Source: Lederbergia wuyishanensis
GTDB lineage: Bacteria > Bacillota > Bacilli > Bacillales > Bacillaceae_C
DNA length: 64,000 bases
Direction: 5' to 3'
NCBI RefSeq assembly: GCF_022900255.1
Contig: NZ_JALIRM010000003.1
Coordinates: 1-64,000 of the forward strand
In this document: positions 27,931 to 37,067 of the stretch, piece by piece
Layout: each line of letters starts with the position of its first letter
Position numbering within the stretch: the first letter of the stretch is position 1
The notes under the pieces: model-generated
Databases searched by the model: none
Told to the model about the DNA's origin: nothing
The model's input: only the letters and a program-made list of their open reading frames with translations
Program-made: the position numbers and the translations under genes

Positions 27931-28686
27931 ATGGAAACTAAAATCTATGGTCATCGCGGATGCATGGGAATCTATCCTGAAAACACAATGATTAGTTTTA
28001 AGAAAGCAATCGAGCAAGGTGTAGATGGCCTAGAAATAGATGTACATATGACAAGCGATGGGGAAATCGTTGTGATTCATGATGAGAAATTAGATAGAAC
28101 GACAGACGGCATGGGATATATTAAAAACTTAAGCTTAGCGGAGATAAAGGAGTATAGTGCAGGGGCAAAGTTTCCCCATTTTCCACACTATGACCAGTCC
28201 TGGGAATTAGAGCGTGTACCGACGCTACAGGAATTACTAGAATTTCTTGCACCTTATGATATCGAACTGAACATTGAATTAAAGACGTATCTAGTAGATT
28301 ATGAGGGCATTGAAGAAAAAGTATTAAAAGTCGTTAAACAATATGGAAATAATCGTAACGTTATCTATTCTTCTTTTCATTTACCAACTTTGGTTCGTAT
28401 GAAAAAATTGGATCCTTCATCAAAGATTGCCTTATTATATGAGCATCAGCTTCCCCATCCAAATGATTATATTCAAACGTTTGATATGGAAGGACTGCAC
28501 ATATCAAAACGCATTGTCTTAATGGGGAATCATTATTTGAAAAATTTGAATGGAAATATTCGGGTTTGGACCGTAAACGATGAGTATGAAATTATGCACC
28601 TTCTTGATTTAGGTGTGGACGCCATTATTTCAGACTATCCAGAAAAAGCATTACGCATCAGAAATGCACGAAAATTATATACTTAA
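27931..28686 (+). CDS. Glycerophosphodiester phosphodiesterase, UgpQ type
   Basis: This 251-aa cytosolic enzyme has GHRGCMGIYPENT with the catalytic histidine, LEIDVHMTSDGEIVVIHDE (metal ligands and second histidine), LDRTTDG, and ELNIELKTY. It would hydrolyse diesters imported by the Ugp system to glycerol-3-phosphate. AAGGA precedes the ATG. The 3' end overlaps the start of a second phosphodiesterase gene. Confidence 0.9.
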   Translation: METKIYGHRGCMGIYPENTMISFKKAIEQGVDGLEIDVHMTSDGEIVVIHDEKLDRTTDGMGYIKNLSLAEIKEYSAGAKFPHFPHYDQSWELERVPTLQELLEFLAPYDIELNIELKTYLVDYEGIEEKVLKVVKQYGNNRNVIYSSFHLPTLVRMKKLDPSSKIALLYEHQLPHPNDYIQTFDMEGLHISKRIVLMGNHYLKNLNGNIRVWTVNDEYEIMHLLDLGVDAIISDYPEKALRIRNARKLYT

Positions 28687-29539
28687 AAACATACATATTG
28701 GCCTTTTGGTCATAATGATGGCCATTACATTCCATATACTATTTCATACTTCGGATCACAATTTGAAGCATGCTAAAATGGGTTCGCCTAAAATCTTTGC
28801 TCATCGTGGTGCAAATGATCGTTTCAATGAAAGTACGATAACAGCCTATAAGCTAGCAGCCAATGACGGTGTTGATGCACTAGAAATGGATTTGCGAATG
28901 ACGAAAGATGGTAGTTTAGTTGTGATGCACGATGAAACAATTGATCGAACGACTAATGGAGCAGGTGACGTTTCCCATTTTACTTTAGAGGAACTGAAAT
29001 CATTTAGCACGGTTGCTGTATTCAATCAACAAACGACAATGGAAACTATTCCTACATTAGAGGAAGTCATCCAGACTTTTAGAGGTTCTGAAATGTATTA
29101 TATTGAAACCCGTCTTGTGGATGGTAAATTGAAGATGGAAGTACCTTTAATACAGTTATTGGAAAAATATGATTTGATCAATAAAGATTTAGTTATGATT
29201 CAATCTTTTTCAGAAGCTAGTTTGAAAAAAGTGAATGAATTAGCCCCTGAAATTCCGTTAACCCTTCTATTTGGTAAAGGTAAGTTTGATTTACGAAAAG
29301 CTTTATCCGTTTCTTACCCAATGATAGGTGTGGAAGCGTCCAATGTAACGAGGGAAATGGTCGATGCCTTACATCGAAACAGTAAAGAAGTACATGTATA
29401 TTTCACAAATCCGGATACGCAAAAAGAAGAGCAAAAACGTGTGAAAGCTTTAAATGTAGATGGGTATTTTACGGACTATATTCATTTTACGAAAAAAATA
29501 CTTAGGTATGAAGCAAAGGCAATTAGAGGGGGAACATAA
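28664..29539 (+). CDS. Membrane-anchored glycerophosphodiester phosphodiesterase
   Basis: A GDPD domain (from about residue 45: AHRGANDRFNEST, ALEMDLRMTKDGSLVVMHDE, TIDRTTNGAG) follows one N-terminal hydrophobic helix (IHIGLLVIMMAITFHILF, about 10-27), so the enzyme likely faces the outside, anchored by its N-terminus. The later part diverges: where the cytosolic copies have a glutamate pair (NIELK), this has YIETRL. I place the start at ATG 28664, overlapping the previous gene by 23 bases; no clear binding site is seen there, and ATGs at 28717 and 28720 are alternatives. It may release diesters at the surface for uptake by Ugp. Confidence 0.78.
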   Translation: MHENYILKNIHIGLLVIMMAITFHILFHTSDHNLKHAKMGSPKIFAHRGANDRFNESTITAYKLAANDGVDALEMDLRMTKDGSLVVMHDETIDRTTNGAGDVSHFTLEELKSFSTVAVFNQQTTMETIPTLEEVIQTFRGSEMYYIETRLVDGKLKMEVPLIQLLEKYDLINKDLVMIQSFSEASLKKVNELAPEIPLTLLFGKGKFDLRKALSVSYPMIGVEASNVTREMVDALHRNSKEVHVYFTNPDTQKEEQKRVKALNVDGYFTDYIHFTKKILRYEAKAIRGGT

Positions 29540-29571
29540 AATATCCGTGGAATGAGGATATTTTATGTTCC
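29531..29571. terminator. Bidirectional terminator
   Basis: GGAACATAAAATATCC (29531-29546) and its perfect complement at 29556-29571 form a 16-bp stem between two convergent genes and overlap the stop codon of the plus-strand gene. Confidence 0.8.
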
Positions 29572-29577
29572 CTTATT

Positions 29578-30432
29578 TTAATGTACTGTCTTTTGATGTT
29601 CGAAACAGTAGATTTTACCGTTGAATTTTTTATTACTTAAGCAGTAAGACTTAACTTTATCAGTAACAGGTTGATTGCAGACAGTGCAAGTAGATGGAAC
29701 GTTTGTTTTTTCTAATTGAGCTTTTAATCCGTGGGTATGTTCCTCTCTAATCTTTGGATCAACAATGTTTGCTCTATAAAAACTATTATATATTGCTAAA
29801 ATGTCTTGCTCATTTAGTAGAGGTTCTTTGTGTTGTATTTTTAATATAGAAAGCTTGCGAAGGATAAACTCTGATAATTCAATGTCGTATACAATCAATT
29901 CGTTGGACTGAATTTTGCGATAGTCTAGCTCCACTTTAAATGTGCAACGTTTTGTAAATGAAACCATTGAAATAAATAGATCACGGTATTTTTCATCAAT
30001 CAATGCTTTTAACGCTTTGATATGTCCATAATTTTGTACAAAAGGATTCATCATTTTGAATTTGCCATTGACTAGCCAAGTTTTTCGATCTTTTCCTCCG
30101 TAAATGGTACCCTGATAGTTTTTCGTTTCAATGACAAAAATTCCATAAGGAGTTAGAACAACATGATCAATTTGTGAATACCCTGATGTTGCTTTCGGAT
30201 TTACAACAAGCAAATCGCTTAAAAAGCGACAATCCTTGGGGAATTGTTCGAGTTGAATATCAATTTTGTATTCTCCTATTTCTCCTTTTCTTTTAGCAAT
30301 CCGTTCATTAGATTTAGTGTTGTCTTGTTTGGATTTAGAATTAACCTGCTTTAGATTAAGCTCTTCCTTTTTCTTCTTAAAAAACTTAAAAACAAAAACA
30401 TTTTCTTCTCCTTCTTTGTCTATGTAAATCAT
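29578..30432 (-). CDS. NERD (nuclease-related) domain protein
   Basis: The central part (about 75-190) carries the NERD signature: GEYKI, QIDHVVLTPYGIFVIETKNY (the D and E-x-K positions of a restriction-like nuclease fold), YGGKDRKTW and the NPFVQN helix. The C-terminus has four cysteines in CTVCNQPV and SYCL/YCF, a possible small zinc-binding module. The N-terminus is lysine-rich. Such proteins may process DNA or RNA, but no function is established. The start is unsure: ATG 30432 has a weak binding site, while a good AAGGAG at about 30412 leads to an out-of-frame ATG. Confidence 0.72.
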   Translation of the reverse strand: MIYIDKEGEENVFVFKFFKKKKEELNLKQVNSKSKQDNTKSNERIAKRKGEIGEYKIDIQLEQFPKDCRFLSDLLVVNPKATSGYSQIDHVVLTPYGIFVIETKNYQGTIYGGKDRKTWLVNGKFKMMNPFVQNYGHIKALKALIDEKYRDLFISMVSFTKRCTFKVELDYRKIQSNELIVYDIELSEFILRKLSILKIQHKEPLLNEQDILAIYNSFYRANIVDPKIREEHTHGLKAQLEKTNVPSTCTVCNQPVTDKVKSYCLSNKKFNGKIYCFEHQKTVH

Positions 30433-30566
30433 CTAAAAATCCATTGCCATAAAGCTTCTTAGTATTGTACTAATCTACCTTAATATCGTCTATATTAATA
30501 ATATTTGAACTACATATAATTGGAAATGTATGAAGTTTTTAATTCATAACTAGGAGGAGGATGAAA

Positions 30567-31967
30567 ATGGTGATGCAACAAGCTACTTTATTGACGGACG
30601 AACAGATGCGCGAATTTATTACGAAAGGGTATCTTATTTTAAAAACTGATTTTTCACCAGAGTTTCATGAACAGCTTATGGAGAAATTGAATCATGTATA
30701 TGAAAAAGAAGGGAATCCAGGTAATAACTTATTGCCACGGGTACCAGAGTTACAGAAGGTATTTAATCATCCCGCTGTACATGGTGCTCTACAAAGCGTC
30801 CTTGGCTCAAATTATTTGATGCATACTCATCGCCACGGTCATTTTAATGCCTCTCCTCAACCTGGCGGATGGCACAAAGATAGTTATTGGGGTTATAACA
30901 GAATGCGAAATCATCATCCGTGGTGGGCGATGATTATGTATTTTCCTCAAGATACGCCGGTCGAATTGGGTCCAACTGGTGTGATGCCAGGAACGCAAAA
31001 CTATGAGACGAGAGTTTTTAAAGAAGATGAAATGGAAAAAGAAGCGCTTGCTAGCGGCGAAGCTGGCACATTTATCTTAATCCATTACGATATTTGGCAT
31101 AGAGCTACAGCCAATACGCTTGGACAGCCACGATATATGTTAAAGTTTGAGTTCATGAGAACTGAAGCTCCAATTGCTCCAAGCTGGAATAACGAAAATA
31201 CAAACTGGGTAACACCTGAATCAGCGAATGACTTACTTTTTCAGCATGAAGAAATGTGGGAAGAAACATGGAATTGGCTATCTGGAAAAATTGGAAGTTT
31301 GGCTGATACGCAACAAAACGTTAATATCGAGAAACTTTCCGAAACGATGATGGGAGAACATGAACCAGACGCCATTAATGCAACCTATCAATTAGCGGCT
31401 TCGGGAGAGGATGGAATCACGGCTTTGGTAAAAGCTTTGCATTCAGATGAGCCAAAAATTTCTCGACTGGCGGCTTACGGACTGTCTGTTGCAGGAGAAA
31501 AAGCGGTCCCGGCACTATTGGAAGCACTTGAAAGTGATCAGGTTCAAGTAATCGCCTACGCTGCCTTTGCCCTTGGAGAATTAAGGGGACTCGCCTCATC
31601 AGCGATGCCACAGCTAAATGAATTGGTGGACCACCCATCTTCATTTGTTCGCAACACAGCCATCGATGCAATTAGTATGATTCAAAAGCCTACAGAAATT
31701 GCAGTGGCAGCATTGATTCAAGGACTAAAAAATGAAGATGTTCAAACAAGATTTACTGCTGGACTGGCCCTTTGCCGATTTGGTTCAGAAGCAGATGCAG
31801 CTGTTTCACATTTAGCTTTAGCCCTGGAAGATGAAAATCGTTATGTAAGAGGCCATGCAGTGGAGGCACTAAACTATATTAATACTGACGCAGCAAAAAA
31901 AATTCTAATAGATTTCTTGCTTACTTCAAGATGGTGTCCAATAACGAACCCAGCAAGTACGTTTTAA
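30567..31967 (+). CDS. PhyH-type Fe(II)/2-oxoglutarate dioxygenase fused to HEAT repeats
   Basis: Residues 1-230 resemble the phytanoyl-CoA dioxygenase superfamily. The iron ligands are visible as H-x-D in GGWHKDSYW and a distal histidine in HYDIWHRA, with a typical ELGPTGVMPGTQNY loop. Residues about 265-455 consist of roughly six short repeats of the HEAT/PBS-lyase type (ALLEALESDQVQVIAYAAFA, ALGELR, ALALEDENRYVRGHAVEAL). I know of no named enzyme with this layout. The ATG at 30567 fits AGGAGG better than the one at 30561. It faces two AraC regulators and GH127 genes, so it may act on a sugar-linked or hydroxylated substrate, but that is a guess. Confidence 0.8.
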   Translation: MVMQQATLLTDEQMREFITKGYLILKTDFSPEFHEQLMEKLNHVYEKEGNPGNNLLPRVPELQKVFNHPAVHGALQSVLGSNYLMHTHRHGHFNASPQPGGWHKDSYWGYNRMRNHHPWWAMIMYFPQDTPVELGPTGVMPGTQNYETRVFKEDEMEKEALASGEAGTFILIHYDIWHRATANTLGQPRYMLKFEFMRTEAPIAPSWNNENTNWVTPESANDLLFQHEEMWEETWNWLSGKIGSLADTQQNVNIEKLSETMMGEHEPDAINATYQLAASGEDGITALVKALHSDEPKISRLAAYGLSVAGEKAVPALLEALESDQVQVIAYAAFALGELRGLASSAMPQLNELVDHPSSFVRNTAIDAISMIQKPTEIAVAALIQGLKNEDVQTRFTAGLALCRFGSEADAAVSHLALALEDENRYVRGHAVEALNYINTDAAKKILIDFLLTSRWCPITNPASTF

Positions 31968-31975
31968 TTTAAAAT

Positions 31976-32014
31976 ACCAAAAGGAACAGGTTATATATGC
32001 CTGTTCCTTTTGGT
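31976..32014. terminator. Bidirectional terminator
   Basis: ACCAAAAGGAACAGG (31976-31990) and its perfect complement at 32000-32014 form a 15-bp stem between convergent genes, running into the end of the AraC gene. Confidence 0.85.
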
Positions 32015-32833
32015 CATCATGTCTCGATATTGTGATGGCGTGAAACCGAATTGTTCACGAAACATCCGTGAAAAGTAAGATACTTCCATCCCTACTGAAT
32101 CGGCGATAGCTGAAATAGTTTGATTAGTAGTTGTAAGTAAATTGCGAGCTTTTTCCATCCGTCTTTGATTAAGAAATCGAATCGGAGAGGTACCCGTAAA
32201 TTGTTTGAAGAGTTGTATGAAATAATTTGGATGGAAGCCAGCAACAGTAGCCAAATCTTCGATTGAAATATTCTCAGATAATTGTCTTTCTGCATATTGG
32301 TTAGCTTCTTCAATATTTTCAAAAGAGGGGTTAGAAAAAGGTTGGGATTTTACTTGGTCATGTCCCTCTAACATGAATGCGATCATTTCCAATATAATTG
32401 ATTGAACATAAAATAAGGATGATAATGAGTTTTTCTCCAAATGTTTAATAAGCTGTCCAAATTGCTTTTGTAGCTTAGTTGATTCTTCTACTTTAATAAA
32501 AAGAGGAGCATTAACTAAATCAAATAAGTGTGTATCTCCTACCTTGGCTAAGAAATGACACCAGAATTTATCAAATGTATCATCCGTTAATATTCCATAT
32601 GATTGCTCTAACCCAGCAGGTAATAAATATAGCTCACCAGAGCGTGGGTAATATATTTGCTCACCAACTTTTACAAAGCCAGTGCCAGATTGAATGTAAT
32701 AAAATTTATTGAACTCTGGGGTGAAATTCGTTTCGCCCCAAGAAACTGGCACTTTTGTACGGTTAGCGACCAATACATCAACTTGAGCATTAGCAATGTA
32801 CTTTTTCAAAAAATCAGCTTCTGTCTTGAGCAC
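31991..32833 (-). CDS. AraC-family transcriptional regulator (cupin type)
   Basis: This 280-aa protein has an N-terminal cupin-like sugar-sensing half (NKFYYIQSGTGFVKVGEQIY, residues about 40-65) and a C-terminal pair of helix-turn-helices (ISIEDLATVAGFHPNYFIQL and the second motif ending FSRMFREQFGFTPSQYRD). Such proteins activate carbohydrate genes when a sugar is bound. It is on the minus strand beside a second AraC gene and opposite the PhyH-HEAT gene. The targets are probably the arabinofuranosidase and transporter genes nearby. Confidence 0.88.
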   Translation of the reverse strand: MLKTEADFLKKYIANAQVDVLVANRTKVPVSWGETNFTPEFNKFYYIQSGTGFVKVGEQIYYPRSGELYLLPAGLEQSYGILTDDTFDKFWCHFLAKVGDTHLFDLVNAPLFIKVEESTKLQKQFGQLIKHLEKNSLSSLFYVQSIILEMIAFMLEGHDQVKSQPFSNPSFENIEEANQYAERQLSENISIEDLATVAGFHPNYFIQLFKQFTGTSPIRFLNQRRMEKARNLLTTTNQTISAIADSVGMEVSYFSRMFREQFGFTPSQYRDMMTKRNRHI

Positions 32834-32963
32834 CTAATCACCTCAACAATAGGTCTTAACTAATAATTCGCTAAGACTTTGAAACGTTCCTGCTTGGAAC
32901 AATTAGGAGAAAAGATGAAAAGACAGTTTGAAGAATATTGAAAACGCCTTAGTCGCTTACAAT

Positions 32964-33833
32964 TTAATGCCCTTCATACTGCTTCCGAAACTGATTCGGG
33001 CTCATTCCTTCTTTCTTTTTAAAAAAGCGGCTGAAATACGCAGTTTGTTGAAAGCCGCAGTTTTCCGCGATTTTTTCGATGCTCCAATTTGTGGAGACGA
33101 GAAGTATTTTTGCATGGTCGCATCGAACTTGGTTTATGTAATCCACTGGGCTGTATCCTAATGTGTTTATCATGCATCTCGCAATATAGTTAGGATGGTA
33201 GCTCAGTGATTCTCCAAGCTCTTTATAGTTTATTTTTTTGGCAAAATTTTTTCTTAAAAAAGAAGCGGCTTGTTCTGCCACGGCTAATGCTGGAGATGAC
33301 TTTGCCCAGTGATTTTTATTAGCTAGTTCTTGCAGTAACTGCTGAAATTGCATTTGTCTTTTCCATTCCCACGAGTAGGTTGTATTTTCTTCTATTAATA
33401 GTAATTGCCTGCATAAGACGTCAACTGCACTCCAGTTTTGAATTTTTCCGTGCTTTGGAAGTCTGATCCAAAATGATTGTTCTGAGAAAGCATTTCGATG
33501 TTCTGATTTTGTAAAGTCATATCCTCTTCTAGATGAATCCTCAGTGATGTCAATCCATTCCTTTGACATAACAAAATGAATCCAGTAAAAATGTGTTTCA
33601 GATTCGCATGGTGTAAACGAATAATGATGTCTATCAGGATATAATATCAGCGCTTGTTTTTCTTCAACAGGGTATTTTTCTCCATTTTCCCCCATTATTA
33701 AACAACCTCTAGTTACCACAAGTAAATCAAAGACTCCAATATTATTACGGTTTGGGTGAGTTTGACCAATTGTATATGTATCTTCCCCGGCGGCCAAGAA
33801 GATTGGTAAAGGTGGTGCACTGAATTGTAGCAT
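32964..33833 (-). CDS. AraC-family transcriptional regulator, divergent from a GH127-like gene
   Basis: The N-terminal cupin-like domain includes NIGVFDLLVVTRGCLIMGEN and HHYSFTP. The C-terminal double helix-turn-helix (INYKELGESLSYHPNYIARC; SIEKIAENCGFQQTAYFSRF) ends in the MSPNQFRK tail. Longer upstream starts exist, but GAGGAG precedes the ATG at 33833, giving 290 aa. It is transcribed divergently from the GH127-like gene at 33964 with about 130 bases between them, so it likely regulates that gene. Confidence 0.88.
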   Translation of the reverse strand: MLQFSAPPLPIFLAAGEDTYTIGQTHPNRNNIGVFDLLVVTRGCLIMGENGEKYPVEEKQALILYPDRHHYSFTPCESETHFYWIHFVMSKEWIDITEDSSRRGYDFTKSEHRNAFSEQSFWIRLPKHGKIQNWSAVDVLCRQLLLIEENTTYSWEWKRQMQFQQLLQELANKNHWAKSSPALAVAEQAASFLRKNFAKKINYKELGESLSYHPNYIARCMINTLGYSPVDYINQVRCDHAKILLVSTNWSIEKIAENCGFQQTAYFSRFFKKKEGMSPNQFRKQYEGH

Positions 33834-33963
33834 TTTGTCTTTTCTCCTCATTAGAAGGTTACGATTGTGCAAAAAATTGTTTGAATTTTGCATTATTTTT
33901 CTACCATTATAGCAATATAATGGGCTCACGGTACATAGAAAAGAAGATAAAGGTGGGAGGATT

Positions 33964-35841
33964 TTGAGTCATACAACGTATCAAGGATTAAAAGAAACCG
34001 TTTTTCAGTCGTTGCCACTTGGAAGTGTAAAGCCTAGCGGATGGTTAAAAAATCAGTTGGAAATCCAAGCTAATGGTTTCACTGGCCATTTAGATGAACA
34101 TTGGGAAGATGTTGGACAAAACAATGGCTGGCTTGGTGGGAATGGAGACAGCTGGGAGCGTGGTCCCTACTATTTAGATGGGCTCCTGCCATTAGCTTAT
34201 CTTTTAGAGGATGAAAGATTGATAGAAAAGATGAAGCCTTGGATAGAATGGACGTTTGCTAGCCAGAAAGAAGATGGTTCGTTTGGCCCTTCATATTTAA
34301 AAAATGCAAATAACATTATGGATGACTATGACTGGTGGCAAGATTTTATTATGTTGAAAGTGCTAACACAGTATGAAGAAGCAACGAAAGATGAAAGAGT
34401 CATTCCATTTATGTTGAAGTATTTTTTGTATTTGAAAACGGCTCTTTTGGATCATCCATTAAAGGAATGGCATGAAGCCCGTGGAGCGGATTTATTATTA
34501 TCGATTCATTGGCTATATGAGCGAACGGGGGATTCTGAGTTACTCGAATTAGCGCAAATAGTTCAAGACCAAACAATTGAATGGAATAAGATTTTTAATA
34601 AATTCCCTTATTGGCGTAAACAAACGGAATGGAATCATCGGACGCATGTTGTAAATGTAGCGATGGGGATTAAAACACCAGCAGTTTTTTATCGACAAAC
34701 TGGGGATGAAAGCGATAAGGAAGCTGTCTATAAAGGAATTCAAAGCTTAATGACCTATCATGGTCAAGCACAAGGAATGTTTTCAGGCGATGAATGGTTA
34801 TCAGGAACCCATCCAAGTCAGGGTGTCGAGTTATGTGCGGTTGTTGAGTATATGTTCAGTTTGGAAAACCTAACTCGCATTTTAGGAGATGGGATGTTCG
34901 GAGATATTTTAGAAAAAGTTACATTTAATGCACTGCCCGCAACAATCTCACCAGAATGGGATTCTCATCAATATGATCAGCAAGTAAATCAAGTGATTTG
35001 CAACTTAGCCAAACGACCATGGTCCAATGGTCCGGATGCAAACATGTTTGGGTTGGAACCGAACTTTGGATGTTGCACCGCAAATATGCACCAAGGCTGG
35101 CCGAAGTTTACTTCAAGCTTGTGGATGGCGACTCAAGATGGTGGGCTAGCCGCTGTTTCGTATGCGCCGTGTTCTGTACAAGCGACTGTAGCTGATGGAA
35201 GGGATATTGAACTTGTCGTTAACAGTAATTACCCATTCCGCAAAGAAGTGGATATTGAAGTGAATCTTCAAGAAAAGTCCACCTTCCCGCTTCTGTTCAG
35301 AGTTCCGGGTTGGTGTTCAGGAATGGAAATACGAGTGAACGGGGATGTGCAACAGGTTAAAACGGAAAAGGGTTATTCGCGTCTTGAAAGAGAATGGAAT
35401 CCTGGGGATCGCATTGAGATTATGCTTCCGATGCAAGTTCAATTGGAGGATCGAAATAACAATGCGGTTAGTGTGAATCGTGGACCACTCGTATATGTGT
35501 TGCCGATAGGTGAACAGTGGGTTTGTGTTCAGGAACGCAAACGATTCCACGATTGGGAGATTTACCCCACTTCTTCATGGCGTTATGCCTTAATAAATGA
35601 TGTTGAGTTCGAAGTAGAGGAAAATGAAGAAATTCATCATCAACCTTTTACAACAAACCACGCCCCAATAAGATTACTGACAAAAGGAAGGCTGCTTTCA
35701 AACTGGATGATGAAGAAAAATTCAGCCGCAGCACCTCCAAAAGATCCAAAGCCTTATGAGAATGCACCAATCGAAACAATCGAACTTGTTCCCTATGGAT
35801 GTGCAAGGTTGAGGATTGGGGAATTTCCAGTGTTACGGTAG
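33964..35841 (+). CDS. GH127-superfamily (DUF1680) glycoside hydrolase, probable L-arabinofuranosidase
   Basis: This 625-aa intracellular protein has the helical-barrel core and C-terminal beta domains of the Glyco_hydro_127 (DUF1680) group. The cysteine-zinc catalytic pattern is recognisable: GVELC (E289, C291) and FGCCTAN (C370, C371). These correspond in type to the Glu and three Cys that hold zinc and supply the cysteine nucleophile in the Bifidobacterium beta-L-arabinofuranosidase HypBA1. The start is a TTG with GGGAGG upstream. It is more distant from HypBA1 than the protein at 40486 and may belong to a sister family such as GH146. Substrate is inferred from the locus. Confidence 0.75.
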   Translation: MSHTTYQGLKETVFQSLPLGSVKPSGWLKNQLEIQANGFTGHLDEHWEDVGQNNGWLGGNGDSWERGPYYLDGLLPLAYLLEDERLIEKMKPWIEWTFASQKEDGSFGPSYLKNANNIMDDYDWWQDFIMLKVLTQYEEATKDERVIPFMLKYFLYLKTALLDHPLKEWHEARGADLLLSIHWLYERTGDSELLELAQIVQDQTIEWNKIFNKFPYWRKQTEWNHRTHVVNVAMGIKTPAVFYRQTGDESDKEAVYKGIQSLMTYHGQAQGMFSGDEWLSGTHPSQGVELCAVVEYMFSLENLTRILGDGMFGDILEKVTFNALPATISPEWDSHQYDQQVNQVICNLAKRPWSNGPDANMFGLEPNFGCCTANMHQGWPKFTSSLWMATQDGGLAAVSYAPCSVQATVADGRDIELVVNSNYPFRKEVDIEVNLQEKSTFPLLFRVPGWCSGMEIRVNGDVQQVKTEKGYSRLEREWNPGDRIEIMLPMQVQLEDRNNNAVSVNRGPLVYVLPIGEQWVCVQERKRFHDWEIYPTSSWRYALINDVEFEVEENEEIHHQPFTTNHAPIRLLTKGRLLSNWMMKKNSAAAPPKDPKPYENAPIETIELVPYGCARLRIGEFPVLR

Positions 35842-35944
35842 TAGAGGATCTTTCAATAATTGATGAAATTGCGATTGAGGTAGCTTTTACGATTATTTAG
35901 GAAATTAAAAAAAGAGTTGGTGAAAATAATCAACAACTAATTTG

Positions 35945-35970
35945 AACCGGTTTTATGAAATCGGTTTTAT
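35945..35970 (+). promoter_or_regulatory. Operator-like site before the LacI gene
   Basis: The palindrome AACCGGTT (35945-35952) with the central CG typical of LacI-family sites, and the direct repeat CGGTTTTAT (35948 and 35962), lie 24-49 bases before the TTG start. Autoregulation is likely. Confidence 0.45.
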
Positions 35971-35993
35971 ATAAAAGTGAAAGGGACTGAACA

Positions 35994-36986
35994 TTGACCA
36001 CTATCAGGGATATAGCTAGGATTGCCGGTGTTGCTCCTTCTACAGTATCTCATGTGTTGAATGGAACTGCACCGGTTAGCTTAAAAACGAAAGCAAGAGT
36101 TCAAAAAGTAATTAATGAGTATCACTTTCAGCCCAATTTTATTGCAAAAAGTTTGAAACAGAACCGGACATTTACAATCGGTGTTTTAACAGATAATTTT
36201 ATGGATTTTGTACCTTCAATGATTGGTGGAATAGAGGAATATTTGCATCAGCAAAATTATTCAATCTTAATCTCTAAAATCAGATATGAATATGAAAGTG
36301 AGTGGGATTATACTCAGCTTTTTAACCCAAAACAAATTGATGGTTTGATCTATGCAAGTTCTTGGGTGAGAGAAATTCAGTGGAAAACGCCCGATATTCC
36401 TCACACGTATGTGTATGGATATACCCAAGATTTAGCTGAAGATTATGTCATTCCGAATGATTTTCAAGGCGCATTTGATGCGACGATGCACTTAATCACA
36501 TTGCGACATAATAAAATCGGTTTTATTAATGGGCCGATCGATTGGAACGCCTCAATTGAACGGTTAAATGGATTTATTGAAGCACATCGAAGAGAAGGAC
36601 TTGAAATATTCCCAAGATGGATTAAAACAGGCGATTGGTCAAGTGAGTCGGGTTATTCATTAGCCGCTGATATTTTAAAGGGAAATGAAAGACCTACTGC
36701 AATTTTTGCGGCGAATGATAGTATGGCTGCGGGTGTCATACGGTATTGTGTAGAGCATGGAATTAGGATTCCAGAAGAACTTTCGTTGGTAGGCTTTGAT
36801 AATACGAATTTCGCTTCTATATTAATACCTGCTTTAACGACAGTGGAATTGCCTACTTTTAAGATGGGAAAATTGGCTGCCAAACGATTGCTTGAGAATA
36901 TACAAGGTCAAAGAGGTTCTGGCCAAAAGAAAAAAGTAGATTGCAAGTTAATAGTTAGAGAATCAACGATGGCGAATAAGCATTAG
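35994..36986 (+). CDS. LacI-family transcriptional regulator
   Basis: The N-terminal helix-turn-helix (TIRDIARIAGVAPSTVSHVL, then NGTAPVS) is followed by a sugar-binding effector domain of normal length (330 aa in all). The start is TTG with AAAGGGA nearby. It precedes the importer operon at 37068 and probably represses it, together with itself. The effector is likely the imported arabinoside or a breakdown product. Confidence 0.9.
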   Translation: MTTIRDIARIAGVAPSTVSHVLNGTAPVSLKTKARVQKVINEYHFQPNFIAKSLKQNRTFTIGVLTDNFMDFVPSMIGGIEEYLHQQNYSILISKIRYEYESEWDYTQLFNPKQIDGLIYASSWVREIQWKTPDIPHTYVYGYTQDLAEDYVIPNDFQGAFDATMHLITLRHNKIGFINGPIDWNASIERLNGFIEAHRREGLEIFPRWIKTGDWSSESGYSLAADILKGNERPTAIFAANDSMAAGVIRYCVEHGIRIPEELSLVGFDNTNFASILIPALTTVELPTFKMGKLAAKRLLENIQGQRGSGQKKKVDCKLIVRESTMANKH

Positions 36987-37067
36987 GGAGGTGGTCTCTT
37001 CATTGTAAGAATTTTGAACGTCTGTAGTCTCAAAGTTTGTAATAAATATTAAGGGGGAAGTGTACCG

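Noticed and set aside
28613-28663. Extended N-terminus of the second ugp-linked phosphodiesterase
   Set aside because: The added 17 codons lie inside the previous gene with no binding site and would precede the membrane helix with an unrelated peptide.
32876-32899. cre-like TTTGAAACGTTCC in the AraC intergenic region
   Set aside because: The spacing between TG and CG is one base short of the consensus.
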